A stretch of DNA of 64,000 bases from Pseudorasbora parva (lineage: Eukaryota; Chordata; Actinopteri; Cypriniformes; Gobionidae). The notes under the pieces are model-generated. The model did not search any database, was not told the DNA's origin, and saw nothing but the letters and a program-made list of their open reading frames with translations. Positions within the stretch are counted from its first letter, which is position 1; each line of letters begins with the position of its first letter. Made by a program: the position numbers and the translations under genes. Shown one piece after another: positions 48,463-63,320 of this stretch. The DNA lies in assembly GCF_024679245.1 (NCBI RefSeq), contig NC_090176.1, positions 23,886,546 to 23,950,545 of the forward strand. The letters run 5' to 3'.

Positions 48463-49120
48463 TAAGGGTGCTTTCACACTAGCACTTTTGGTGTGCACCT
48501 GGATTCTGTTGACGTCAGAGTTCGGTTCGTTTGGATGATGTGAACGCGGTCTTCCAAACTCGGATGAGCACCCGCGAACCGCACCCGAGTCCGCCTAAAA
48601 AGGGGGTCTGGGGTTCGGTTCATGTGAACTCTGGTACGGCTCATTGCTGATGTGAACGCAATCGTACTAAATCGCGGAAGTGAACCGCTATTAATGACGT
48701 ATGATTTGATGATTTGTGTTTTGTGTGTGTTTCACTCATTTACATGAAGAGCGTCACTGACATACTGCAAGCAGAGAGCTGTTGATCTAATCTTTGCTTG
48801 TCTTCAGCGTTCTTTAGAGCATTTGCAGTGCATTCGCGGCAGATAGACGCAAGTGCCATTACGCACTGAAGCTTTGATAACAAATCCAATGGTTCAAAAA
48901 CAAAAATATAAAAGTGAAGGGAGCAACGCTGTGAATGTCGCCGCCTTCACACTCACTGTTGTTACTAAGCAACCGGGTAAACAGCTGCTTTGATGGCGCA
49001 AATGAAACCCGGTCCGGACCCAAAAAATACAATATGAAAACGGTCCATAGGGGGCAGGGGGAGGGGGGAGCAATCGAACTCAGGTATGGGCAATCGAACC
49101 AAGTGTGAAAAAGCACCCTA
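48463..49120. mobile_element. TAAGGGTGC-type MITE, second of a tandem pair
   Basis: Starts TAAGGGTGCTTTCACACTAG and ends AAGTGTGAAAAAGCACCCTA, good inverted repeats. CpG-rich and repeat-like inside, no coding frame. Confidence 0.7.
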
Positions 49121-51140
49121 ATATTTGATTGAGTTCAGTACTGAAACGTCACTTCCTCACTGTGTATCAGACACTGCCACCTTGTTGAATAAAGGTGAAT
49201 TCCACTTATTCAGTCATCAACGATTCAATTATTGTTTTACAAAATGATGAATGAAAAACAGGCATTCTTTTATAATTTATTAGGTTTTTCTTGTTATATT
49301 TTTTAAATGAATTGATTGAGGACTAGTAAGAAGGTTGATGTCTAACTTTAAAAAATAAATGAGGAGTGTATGATGTCCCAGGTCACTAAAGACTTAAGAT
49401 ATGCATTTAAGGGTTAATAATAAAAAAAAGGACCACAAATTCTTTTAAAACAGTATGGTGTATGACCATCCACTTCATTTCAAAAAGCCTGCAATCTTTT
49501 ATATTTAGAACTGAGATGGAAAACGTCTGACTCGTGTCACTAATGGTAGCGAATATTTCCTATTCATTTTCTTGTCAAAAATGGGTTCTGTAACTGGTTT
49601 GAAAGACATGCAAAGCCAGTCTTCACCTTTTCCTCCTGCATGGTGGTCTCTCCAAGAGGAGCCAAACATGGATTTGAGCTGCAATTCCCTTCCCTGGCCT
49701 TTCTTTCTGGGAGAGTGTAGTCACACTCTAAGCCAGACCTGGAAGCTGTCAGGGTAATTGTGCCATCAGAATGTGCAGTTTCAAGTCTGTCATTTGTGAG
49801 AAATTTGAAGAGAGGCTAAAACGGCATTTTAGTGCATTGTTAACTATAATGTTTCTTGCTCCAGAAGAGACATCTTACAAGTCTCTTTCTTTACACCCCC
49901 CCCCCCACCCCCTTCTTTACATTTCTTACCTACGAGCGATGATGGAATGTTTATGTGGATAAGCACCAGTGAACTGCAAAAGCGAAATGGAAACCTATTT
50001 GCCGACATGTGAAGTTGGGCTGTTATCAGCAGAGACCGACTTCCCGCACCTCTGTATTCTGTCAGGCCTCGGCAGGTAGAGATTGAGAGAGAGAAAGAGA
50101 TTTCTGCTTTCTCCTTCCTGATAAGTGAATGACATCTCCACAGGCCAGGCCACTGCGTGTGAGGCACGGCAAGATACTTCTGATTGGAGCTGCGCATTTA
50201 GCTCTTATCTGTGCCTGCTGAGTCTGTGTGGGTACAAAGGTAGAAAATGGTCAGAACAGAAAAAAATACATTCATTCAGGAGACCCAAATGATGTATGGC
50301 AAACAGACAACGTCTTCCCAGAGCTCACAGAGCCATGATAATTCTTGGGAATGGTAGAAGTGCCCTTGTTGTGTAGCTAGCATAATGACTCATGTTTAAT
50401 GCTCATCATCGTGAAACGCTTGCTCCTCTACTCCTTCGTACATTGCACTTTATTTTGTAGGTGTAACTACTGCAAGGTAAGAGCTCAAATCCCATCTGGA
50501 CACTTTCTATCAAAACATTTGCCATTAAATATGTTAGCTATGAACTTTTTCTGTGCATCCTGCCCTTGTGCTAAATCTACAGAGAGGCATCAACAAAGCT
50601 TTTAAATAAATAAAAAGTGAACACAGATATAACAATGAAAAGTGTTGTGACTTTATTGGTTTCTCTTTATAGCTTTGTAAGTCGTGAGACTATTAGACAG
50701 ATGTTGCCATGGAGAATTAAGTTCTAAATTCAAGTTTGCAGTCTATAATCAAAATAGATGAGGATTAATAACTTTAACTGACCTCTAAAATTACCAAATT
50801 AGCTGAAAGAATATTAGACATGAAGTCTCAAAATACATCCAAATTACACCTTAATAGAATCATCTACATTATATATTACAAACCCACTGACGATGGTCCA
50901 AATGATTATCAAAACTAAAAAACATTCTGCTGTTGCATAATTCAGATGTTATGACTATATAATGCATAAAGAAAGACATTTTTATATAGTAAAATATTCA
51001 TAATATAATAATATTTGAGGTTACATTATGGAGTATTATAAAAATTGCTGCTCGTTTGTAATCATGTACCTGTTCAGATGTGCCCTCTAACATATCAACA
51101 TTTGTTAGAGCTTGCTAGTTTAGAAATGTAGGACTATAGA
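49121..51140. other. 2-kb unique block
   Basis: Non-repetitive sequence, apart from a poly-C run at 49897-49915. Small ORFs have no family resemblance. Candidate regulatory DNA. Confidence 0.3.
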
Positions 51141-51147
51141 CATGGAT

Positions 51148-51323
<176 letters not shown>

Positions 51324-51616
51324 GTTCTACTAATGTCAGTAATGACCTCTGACCCTTCTTAGTGGTTCATTATCAGTGTTGAGGTGTAACAAGATTATGT
51401 AATTTAATTACAAAATAAATGTAACATATGATTATGATTATATATGTTGAATAATATTAATTTGTTGCTTTGGCTCTTTTTGATGTGCATGATACCTCCT
51501 GGCATTTAAAGGCCGTTTAGTAAAGCGATGCTGTTCTGATGCTTTTGATTGGTTCTCGTTTGAATTTACAGTACATGTCTGCCAATTCCGTCAGTCCACA
51601 TTGCTCCTGAAGGCTT
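51324..51616. other. Spacer
   Basis: Unrecognised sequence between a microsatellite and a MITE. Confidence 0.3.
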
Positions 51617-52251
51617 TAAGGCCTGTTCACACAGGACGATTTTCTCACAAGTTTATTGCCAATGTTTAATGCCTTGTGACTAAACAAAAGGTGCCAATGT
51701 GAGTGTGCACAGTAATGCAAAACGCAAGCGTAAAAGCATAATTTTTTCGCTTCGTTTTTATTTATTTTTACACAGCGAGTTACAAAACTGTCTGACCAAT
51801 GAGATCGCCGCTTTTGTTCATGTGCCTGGAGCTGCTGAAGTTGAAGGAAAACACGGCTTGGCGTTTAAGCACAAAGCGGTGTTGCTGAGGACACATTGAT
51901 ACGACGAAAAAGCAGTAAGAAGGCAAAGAAGAAGATGAGCTGCTAATCCCTGTCACTGTGACACCGCTGCTTGCCAGTTAGCAAAAAAAAAAAAGCGTGT
52001 GAATGGTTTTGGCAAGCACGTAAATACTGTCACTCTCCTTCTTTTTCAGTGTGACAAGCGAGTGTCAGAAGCGTAAAGTGCCGCAGCACCACCTTGTGTA
52101 CCGAAAGCGCCATCTACTGAATTTGCACGTTCACTTGGCGCATCGCCAGTGAAAATCGTTTGGATATAAACACTTAAGATGCGCCAAAAAGTGTCTTGAA
52201 AAACGCTGGCGATAAGCGTATGATATTCGTGCCAGTATGTACAGGCCTTTA
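51617..52251. mobile_element. TAAGGCCTGT-ended MITE
   Basis: Starts TAAGGCCTGTTCACACAGG and ends GTACAGGCCTTTA, short inverted repeats. The interior has a CGCTT/AAGCG bias in both directions. Target duplication unresolved. Confidence 0.5.
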
Positions 52252-52407
52252 GGCTACAACCTGTCTGAGAGTTGCCACCATGGCAAGTGATAAAAAGCCA
52301 TTTCAGTGCTGGAAATTAGAGAAGTAATCAAAATTAAATTTTAAATAAGGTAACTTATTAACTGTAACCAATTATATTTCCAAAGTAACCTTTCCATCAC
52401 AGTTTAT

Positions 52408-53360
52408 TATACACCAATCAGGCATAACATCATGACCTAATATTGTGTTGGTCCCCCTTTTGCTGCCAAAACAGCTGACCCATTGAGGACTCCACTAGAC
52501 CCCTGAAGGTGTGCTGTGGTATTTGTCACCAAGATGTCAGCAGCACACCCTTTAAGTCCTGTAAGTTGCAAGGTGGGCTTGGATTGGACTTGTTTGTTCA
52601 GCACATCCCCACAGATGCTTGATTGGAGGCCAGGTCACACCTTAAACTCATTGTTGTGCTCCTCAAACCATTCCTGAACCATTTGTGGTTTGTGGCAGGG
52701 CACATTATCCTCCTGAAAGAGGCCACAGCCAACAGGGAATACCAGGACGTACATGGTTTGCAACAATTTTTAGGTAGGTGGTAAGCATCAAAGTAACATC
52801 CACATGGATGGCAGGACCCAAGGAATCCCAGCAGAACATTGCCCAAAGCATCATACCGCCTCCTACCCAGGTAAGCGATGCACACAAACATATCCGTCCA
52901 TCCACATGATTTAAAAGAAAACGTGATTCATCAGACCAGGCCACCTTCTTCTATTACTCCGTTGTCCAGTTCTGATGCTCACGTGCCTACTGTTGGTGCT
53001 TTCGGCAGTGAACACGGGCTATCATGGGTACCCTGACAGGTCTGCGGCTATGCACTGCTTCTTCCTTGGACCACTTTTGATACTGACCATTGCAGACCGA
53101 GAACACCCCACAAGAGCTCCAGTTCTGGAGATGCTCTGACCCAGTCATCTAGCCATCACAGTTTGGCCCTTGTCAAACTCGCTCAAATCCTTACACCCAT
53201 TTTTCCTACTTCTAACACATGAACTTTGAGGACAAAATGTTCACTTGCTGCCTAATATATCCCGCCTACTAACAGGTTCTGTGACGAAGAGATAATCAGT
53301 GTTATTCACTACACCTGTCAGTGATATAATGGTCCTAATGTTATTTCTGTTCGGTGTATA
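52408..53360 (-). mobile_element. Tc1-like transposon, internally deleted
   Basis: Ends TATACACCAATCAGGCATAA and GTTCGGTGTATA are inverted repeats including the TA target. At 953 bp it is shorter than the usual 1.3-1.6 kb. It belongs to the same family as 18710-20457, in opposite orientation. Confidence 0.88.
52598..52944 (-). pseudogene. Tc1-like transposase fragment
   Basis: Minus-strand frames give AWSDESRFLLNHVDGRICLC (first catalytic Asp), GGMMLWAMFCWDSLGPAIHV and DVTLMLTTYLKIVANHVRP, then PCWLWPLSGG. The N-terminal region is largely deleted and frames are shifted. Inactive. Confidence 0.85.
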
Positions 53361-53364
53361 CATT

Positions 53365-54618
53365 GGCCCTCATTTATCAAAAGTGCGTACACCAAATTTC
53401 CAGCGTACACCTTGCGTACACCCAAACCCACGGTGACTTTGAGATTTATCAATATGGACGTTGGCGTACTGCACGCTCAAATCCTACGCCAGCTCAGGAG
53501 GTGGTGTACGCACGTTTGAGTTAGTGTGAAAATGTGCAGAAAATCAATTCCTAACACCACAAAACGCACTGACAAGATATGCTATATGACCCACTGTTAA
53601 AAACCACAACAACAACATTCAGTGTTTATTTTTGTGCAACATGAACGTCAATGTTTAATTTTTGTGACTTTACCAAAGCGTTTGATTTTTAGGCATATGT
53701 ATTCCTCCAGTCGCGAGCCTGTGCACTTTACCGGCCCGCCTGGCCCGGCAGCTGCGCACGGACTGGGACTAAAATAATTCAGACTGACAAAATAATACAA
53801 ATGACCTTCTTCTTTTAAATAATAATAAAATCAATAAAAATGACATTCTTCTTCTAAATAACAAGCGTCATTAAGAATAATAATCATAATAATAAGAAGA
53901 ATAACCTTACAAATTGCCATGTAATTATTAATGTGAATGAATCTTACTCCACATCACATCATCACTATTGTACACCCCAATACATGTGCCGTGATACAAA
54001 ATGAAATGCTAATTTTTTCAAAACGTGCTGTAAAATAATGCAGTGATGGTAATTTATCATCCAAACAGCTTTAAACTGCTGGAGTGCGCTTCTCAACCTC
54101 CACACTATTAACAGTACCCATTATTTGTGTCCATATTTTGTTTTTGTAGGTGCCTTTAATTCCACTCTTTAAACTCCCAAATAAAACAATTTCGGGTTTT
54201 TTTTCCACTTCCCTGGTGATCTCGATGAGCGTCTCAATCATCTCAATAGTTCAGTTGTCAGAGCACTGATCAGGGAGTCAGCCCATTGACTTATGCCCTA
54301 ATCAGTGCCCTGACTAGTGGACTAGTGAGATGATTGAACGCGCCCGATCTCCACGTCGGAGAAGTTTCGCTTCTTTGCCGTCTTCTGTTGGTCCATGGCG
54401 TAAAATGAGGGTGTGGGGGAGGCGGAGACTTGAATATATAGGGACGTGTTATTCTAATGACGATCGTTTTCAGCCGCCGCATTTATCAAGGGCAAGTATT
54501 GCATACACCTGGATTGCAGAGCTATGCACAGCTTCATAAATCAGGCGGTGAGAGGAGTGTGCATAATCTTACGCCAACATATACACCAGTTTCTACGCAA
54601 GATTGATAAATGAGGGCC
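53365..54618. mobile_element. Harbinger-like element with 3-bp target duplication
   Basis: Ends GGCCCTCATTTATCAA and TTGATAAATGAGGGCC, flanked by ATT at 53362-53364 and 54619-54621. Subterminal GCGTAC words recur in both orientations. The 1.25-kb interior is AT-rich, with no transposase. A 3-bp duplication fits PIF/Harbinger. It sits one base beyond the end of the Tc1 element. Confidence 0.75.
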
Positions 54619-54864
54619 ATTGTGTATAGTGATATATGGCACTACTTGTTTGAAAATTAAGCCTTAGTAAAATAACTTCAACTAAAAATTAGGTTGGCCG
54701 AACAATAAAAATGTAGTTTGACTAATGCAATGTAAGTTATTTTGACCCAACTACATTTTGCTGACTTAACTAAACTGATTTATTTTGGATTAACTAAATT
54801 AAATTGTGTGTAAAAAGGTCTTCAATTAAATGGAGCATGGATAATATTTTTGGTTGTTTGTGTG

Positions 54865-55225
54865 CACTGTAAAAAAATGTGGTTGTTTTTTGTTGGTTTA
54901 ACTTAAAAAAGTAAGTAACCTGGTTGCCTTAAAATTCTGAGTAGATACATTGAAAGAAATTTGTTTAATAAATAGAAACTCAAAATATTTTTGTATCTGA
55001 ACCACATAAAAAAATTCATAAATCATGAAAATAGCCCTATTTGGCATGTTTCACTGCATCATCAGAAATAAAACACACACAATTACCCAATATGCTTACA
55101 ATTTTTTTAAATAATATTTTAATAAAGGTTGTCGAATCTCAAAAAAAATTCATTGTATTAACTCAAAATTTCAAGTTCAATGAACTCAAAATTTTAAGGC
55201 AACCAGGTAACTTTTTTTAAAAATA
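54865..55225. mobile_element. Mariner-like MITE, copy 2, right end lost
   Basis: Starts CACTGTAAAAAAATGTGG and shares most of its interior with 46778-47174, including TGGCATGTTTCACTGCATCA. It stops at AACCAGGTAACTTTTTTT without the terminal ACAGTG. Confidence 0.75.
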
Positions 55226-58250
<3,025 letters not shown>

Positions 58251-58252
58251 AG

Positions 58253-59092
58253 AAAAATAGTTCACCCAAAAATAAAAATTACCCCATGATTTACTCACCC
58301 TCCAGCCATCCTAGGTGTATATTACCTTCTTCGTTTAGACGAATACAATCAGAGTTTTATTAAAAAATTTCCTGACTCTTCCAAGCTTTATAATGGCAGT
58401 GAGATTTTGAAGCTCAAAGTGAATCCATCCATCGTAAAGGTAATCCATACGGCTAAATCCCTTCTGAAGCGGAGCGATGTGTTTGTATAAGAAATATATC
58501 CATATTTAAAACTTTATAAACTAAAATAACTCGCTTCCGACAGATGGCCATACGCATTGATTTACACTAAAAGAGTAATGCATTGACAAACACGGAAGCG
58601 CACACGATAGAGCAAAGGTTTGAGCAAAACAAAACATGTTTTAGAAGTCTAAAAGTAGAATTTCTAAAGAGAAATGTCTCTGAGGATTTCAATGTAAGAG
58701 AAGAGGAGCTTGAGTTTTTTGCCCAGCCCTAATTGTTTGAACCGCGTGAGGCATCAAAGCCTACACTACTCTTAAATCCAACATCATACATCGCATCAAG
58801 GGTTACTCTGTCTCTGTTCCTAGGTCGAGTTGTATAGGCCATTTTAAATCTTTAAATCGTGTTGCTTCAGAAGGCCTTTATTAAACCCCTGGAGTCATAT
58901 GTGTTACTTTTATGATGGATGGATGGATGGATGGATGGATGGACGCACTTCTTTTTTTGCCATTATAAAGCTTGAAAGAGCAATGATATTTTTTCATAAC
59001 TCAGAATGCATTCATCTGAAAAAAGATAGTCATATACACCTAGGATGGCTTGAGGGTGAGTAAATCATTTTAATTTGGGGTTAACTATACCT
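58253..59092. mobile_element. Decayed TTAA-class palindromic element
   Basis: The left arm AAAAATAGTTCACCCAAAAA and right arm TTTGGGGTTAACTATACCTTAA are the degenerate ends. CTCACCCTCCAGCCATCCTA and TAGGATGGCTTGAGGGTGAG mirror each other. A (ATGG)n run (58914-58943) lies in the right arm. Confidence 0.65.
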
Positions 59093-60540
59093 TAAATGTC
59101 ACCATAAAAATCAAAATAGACAATTCAATTTTTTTTTAGTGCTTATTATAAATTATTCATTCATGCACACCATTTTGTTTTTAAATTAAAATACCCTATT
59201 TTTTTAAACTAAAAACGGTAACCTCCTTTCCTCATTGAAATGTTTGTTCCCTTCATATGTCTCAGTTGATGGTGGTGCTATATCCCCCACAACAGTCTGC
59301 AAACGGACATTCTGATCTGCCTCTATTTTTTCCATTGATCCAATCAGTTCCCATAGGATGAAATCCAATCCCACCCTACGTTTTTCTCATTGCAGAAGTC
59401 TTTTCACTTGGATATACATTACAATAGGGAATAAAAGACTATTGCAACCTCTGTTTTATGCTGGTTTACATTGTTCCGCAAATTTTCATGGGAACATTTT
59501 TCACACAAACACATAAAACTTCCCCATGCAGATTTTGTAGGTTCATGTTGGTCATGCAAATTCGCTGTGTTGAGCAACAGAAAGCTGCTTGATTTGAAAG
59601 TGACTTTTATGTGAGCTGTGCTTCATACATCTCTACACTATTGTGCTTTTCTGCCTGCAAGATTTTGCAGAAATTTTGGGCAACACTTTATATAAGCCTT
59701 TATATATAATACATTATAAAAGTATTTTTAATGTATTGATTATTCCTTGTAATATAATGCATTGCATGATCTCATGAATCATTGTAGTTATAAAATACAT
59801 TATAATACACATCAATAATATTTTACACCTTTAGAAAGTATAACACATTACAACACATGACAAACAGCCAATTTTAGATTTAACAAGGAATCTGCAATTA
59901 TAATGCATTTTTACTTTGGTAAAATTAGGTCTGTCAATTGAATAAAAAACAATCTGTAAATAATCTCGATTAATTCATGTAGAAACAGCTTATTTTTTGT
60001 TTAGTGGCATATTTTTATGAATAAAGCCAGGATCGCCGATACCAATACTGCTACTGATGTCTCTATACCCCCCCCCCCCATTTTAGCCATTGATTATAAC
60101 CATACAGCATTACAGTATTAGTGGAAATTATACATTTTAACATTTATTATAAATTAAGTGAACTTAAAAACAATCTTCAAATAAACTATTATAATATACG
60201 TCACATTTACCTGTGACCATCATCAGGGCTCAATTTTTTTCTTTTGGCCCTGTCTGACCGGTTCAGATTTTTACTTGCTCTGTCAAAATGCACAAAAAAA
60301 TACTGTTGTCATTGTTTTTGACCCATGTAACCTCATAAACAGTGATTTAAGATTAGGTCTAAAATAATTTCTATATTACAGAAATTGTATAAAATTATCA
60401 AACTTCCACGTATGGTTGTGTTTGCATGGTCTATCTTTATTGAGTACTACTTTGTGGAATAACAAAGTGATAATAATTAAACACAGCTGAACCTATAACA
60501 AACTCACAACGATGTGTGACCATAAAGCTGGAAGACAGAT
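59093..60540. other. Intergenic DNA with minor repeats
   Basis: AT-rich, with a TATAATACATTATAAAAG-type repeat around 59690-59830 and a C-run at about 60068-60079. No gene seen. Confidence 0.35.
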
Positions 60541-60800
60541 GGGAACTCAAAGGACAGACTGATCTCATGAAATGGCGTATGCATGACATGCCAATTCGTA
60601 TGCCATTCTGGTGTGCTATCAAGACGCAGAATCGCTTTTTAGCGTGTTTATCAACACCTTTTCATTCTATCCCTCTACACTGCCCCTACCCCTAAACTTA
60701 ACCTTCACACAATCACACACACTCCCCCTGCCCCTAAACCTACCCATCACAAGAAACATTCTGCATTTTTACATTTTCAAAAAACATAATTTAGTATGTT
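60541..60800. repeat. Interspersed repeat fragment
   Basis: TCATGAAATGGCGTATGCAT, followed by two similar CCCCTACCCCTAAAC-type segments and TTTTTACATTTTCAAAAAAC, looks like a dispersed repeat. Ends not resolved. Confidence 0.4.
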
Positions 60801-61191
60801 TTTAAATCCATTTACATTGTGGACACAAACATATGTTTAAAGGGGGGGTGAAATGCTGTTTCATGCATACTGATCTTTTTACACTGTTAAAGACTTGGAA
60901 TCCCATACTAAACATAGACAAAGTTTCAAAAGTTAAGGTGGACGTTTGATGGGAGTATTTCTTTGTCAAAAATACTACTTCCGGTTAGTCATAAGTTTCG
61001 GCAAGTTTTTTGAGATCATGCGTCCCCATTGACGTTAGTGGGGGCGGAATTTCCTTGTATGGGCCTTACGGACAATTCTACCGGAAGCGCGTGAGAGAGA
61101 GCGAGGGAGAGAGCGAAAGCAACAGCCTACGCCCATCAAAGCGGGGCTTGTAGGATGCTGGACAGGTGACAATTACACATAGCACATAACA

Positions 61192-61438
61192 ATGTCACCA
61201 AAAAAGTGGGTTTTTGGTTGCCAGACCAAGACAGTCCTGCACAGATTCGCCAAAAACCCCGCGTTAAGGCAACAGTGGATGTAATTTGCTTTTCCGGATC
61301 AGCAACTGAGTTGCGCGAATGTTTATATCTGTTCGCTGCATTTCGGTGCCGACTGTTTCATAAACAAGGCCCAGCTCGACGCCGAATTTTCCCAATCGCC
61401 TAATGCTGAAGGATGGAGCAGTCCCAACGTTAGAAGGG
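61192..61438 (+). pseudogene. THAP-domain first exon
   Basis: It starts MSPKKWVFGCQTKTVLHRFA and continues to QQWM, then has an in-frame TAA (61282-61284), then FAFPDQQLSCANVYICSLHF and GADCF. Features of a THAP finger are the early Cys, HRF before a Trp, and the ICSLHF Cys-x2-His signature. The exon ends AGAAGG|GTGAGT at 61438, a consensus donor. The single stop and absence of downstream exons mark it as a relic. In the intact transposon this would be the DNA-binding N-terminus of the transposase. Confidence 0.7.
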
Positions 61439-61494
61439 TGAGTGAGGCTGCTTTTAGTCCGCTTACTGTCTACACAAACCACGCGTAAACACAC

Positions 61495-61741
61495 AAACAC
61501 ACGTGCACAACTGCACTTCCCACATGTACACCTTCGAAGACAAAAATACAACGATATAATTCAAGTATAAATATGTAAATAACACAAGCCGCTAAGCATA
61601 TTATATAGTTAGTGTATAACTTGTAACTTACCACATACAGACGTCCTGCTCTAGTCGTTTTTGCTGCTGCTCCTGTTCAACTGCAGCCTCTGGGTCTGAT
61701 TCCGGATCATAGATGTATGGCTGTATCTGATTAAAAGCCAT
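61495..61741 (-). pseudogene. Two-exon remnant leading into a P2X7 C-terminal-like Cys motif
   Basis: On the minus strand exon 1 (61741-61632) encodes MAFNQIQPYIYDPESDPEAA plus 16 residues to CM and ends G|GTAAGT. A 100-bp intron follows, and exon 2 starts at 61531 after CTTCGAAG. The junction gives Trp-Cys-Thr-Cys-Gly-Lys-Cys (WCTCGKC). A W-C-x-C-G-x-C start is typical of the P2X7-like cysteine-rich C-terminal domain found in many fish transposon-linked proteins. Only the beginning of the domain remains. The frame is open across the splice. Assignment to that domain is from motif recognition and is tentative. Confidence 0.5.
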
Positions 61742-62012
61742 ATTTTTATTTTGAATAAAGTTTTTTTCCGCTGTTAGGGATGACGCTCGACTCAACACAC
61801 AGCGCGCTGCTGCACACGTCATTATTTAGCTCCGCTCACACGACACGCCCCCACCCGCTCGGCTTTTTTCGGAAAGACTCGGAACAGCGCATCTTTCTTA
61901 TATAATTATTAAAAAAATAAAAACTTTTCGGAGATATGCAGGATGCAATGCTACTCTATAGGTACTCAAGATTGACATGACACTGACTGAAACTGAGTGT
62001 TTCACCCCCCCT

Positions 62013-62328
62013 TTAAGCAAAGTCATGATGTCATATCCAACTAGTCGAATGAAACTAAGAATGAACATAACTGAACCTAACCACAACAATTGACGGCATA
62101 CATTATAAATGAAATATAGACAAATTCATATTAAAGCTACAAAGGTACTACTACAGACAGCAGCTGCTGTCACTTTGGGTGCATTTACACTACAGGTCTT
62201 GATGCACAATTCCGATTCGGTGACTATATATCTATTTTTTTGACAACCCACTTACATCTTTTAAAACCGACCATTATCCAATATTTGCATTTACACTATT
62301 CACTGGCGCAACAGCCCAAGATGATCGG
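62013..62328. other. Spacer with possible MITE end
   Basis: GGGTGCATTTACACTACAGG at about 62178 may be one end of another element. Its partner was not established. Confidence 0.3.
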
Positions 62329-62977
62329 CACTCAAAAAAATGATTGCATGATGCTGTTCACTTAATTTAGCTCATCTTGATTTAACCATTATTTCAGGTT
62401 TCTGGTTAAAATGCAACTGCTTCATGTTATACTGACATAAAACCATTACTCTTTGACATAACTTTATTTTTAAATAACATGATTCAATCAAGTAACCCAA
62501 ACAAACTGGACATCCACTTCCCATCATGCTTTGTAAAGGGGCTGAAAGGACTTGCTATTAGGACTTGCTAATAGCAAGGACTTGCTAATAACCATTATTA
62601 GGACTTGCTAATAACCATTAAAGTTGTTTTAATAATAAAAAACAACTGGTCATGACATGGATGTAACAAATCTTCTGGCTAGCCAATAAGATTTTGTAAA
62701 AGGATTTCTTGTTAGATAACATTTGTAAACATTACTTGTTATGGTTTTTTGTTTGATATTCATTTTAGAATAATTGAACTTAATAGTTTTGGACAAAATT
62801 AAGAATGTTAACCTGATTCAACTAAATGGCATTGAAATAACCTTAAGACCTTAATAACCTAAAAAACTTAAGTTTACTGAAATAAACAATGTTAATTAAA
62901 TTCAACATAACCCAGTTACGTGGAACCAGTTGACATAAAAAAGTTAAGTAAATCCAATGTATCATTTTTTTTGGGTG
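62329..62977. mobile_element. MITE with CACTCAAAAAAATGAT ends
   Basis: Starts CACTCAAAAAAATGAT and ends ATCATTTTTTTTGGGTG, imperfect inverted repeats. A short tandem repeat of AGGACTTGCTAATA units lies at 62544-62620. No coding capacity. Confidence 0.55.
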
Positions 62978-62996
62978 TAAAACTGGGCAATATGCA

Positions 62997-63320
62997 ATGG
63001 ATGCAGACGAAATGATTATTCAATTTTCTTGTATTATCTTTAAAGGTCAGCAAAACATTGCTCTCATAAGGCGGGGAAAAAAGAGGAGAGCCCTTGTTGC
63101 AGCCTGGGCAAATTTAGTGATTTTGGCTGCAACATTGAGGGATGTGTGGATGCGGGATGCAAAGGTCTCAAGATTGGTGGGATTGAGTTGTTGGTTGGAG
63201 CGATTATGGCTTCAACATTGGTTCAGAGGGTTGTGTGAATGCAGCAAAGGTCTCAAGATTAGCTGGATCGAGTTGTTGGAACCTGGGGTCAGGAACAGTG
63301 GGTCTGCAACTTCCGCATGA
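62997..63320 (+). other. Unrecognised ORF, possibly transposon-derived
   Basis: A 107-codon open frame (MDADEMIIQFSCIIFKGQQN, then an Arg/Lys-rich RRGKKRRALVAAWANLV). Internally, GCAAAGGTCTCAAGATT occurs twice (about 63160 and 63245), so part of it is a diverged tandem duplication. I recognise no family. It lies among element fragments, which makes a transposon origin more likely than a host gene. Confidence 0.3.

Larger units (their letters stand above)
60841..62012. mobile_element. TTAA-flanked, Kolobok-like element with two convergent gene remnants
   Basis: Ends AGGGGGGGTGAAA and TTTCACCCCCCCT are perfect 13-bp inverted repeats, flanked by TTAA at 60837-60840 and 62013-62016. It is 1172 bp long. 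A THAP-like exon reads in from the left end and two spliceable exons read in from the right end. Kolobok transposons use TTAA targets and carry a THAP domain in their transposase. The two-sided layout suggests an internal deletion of a larger two-gene element. Confidence 0.8.
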
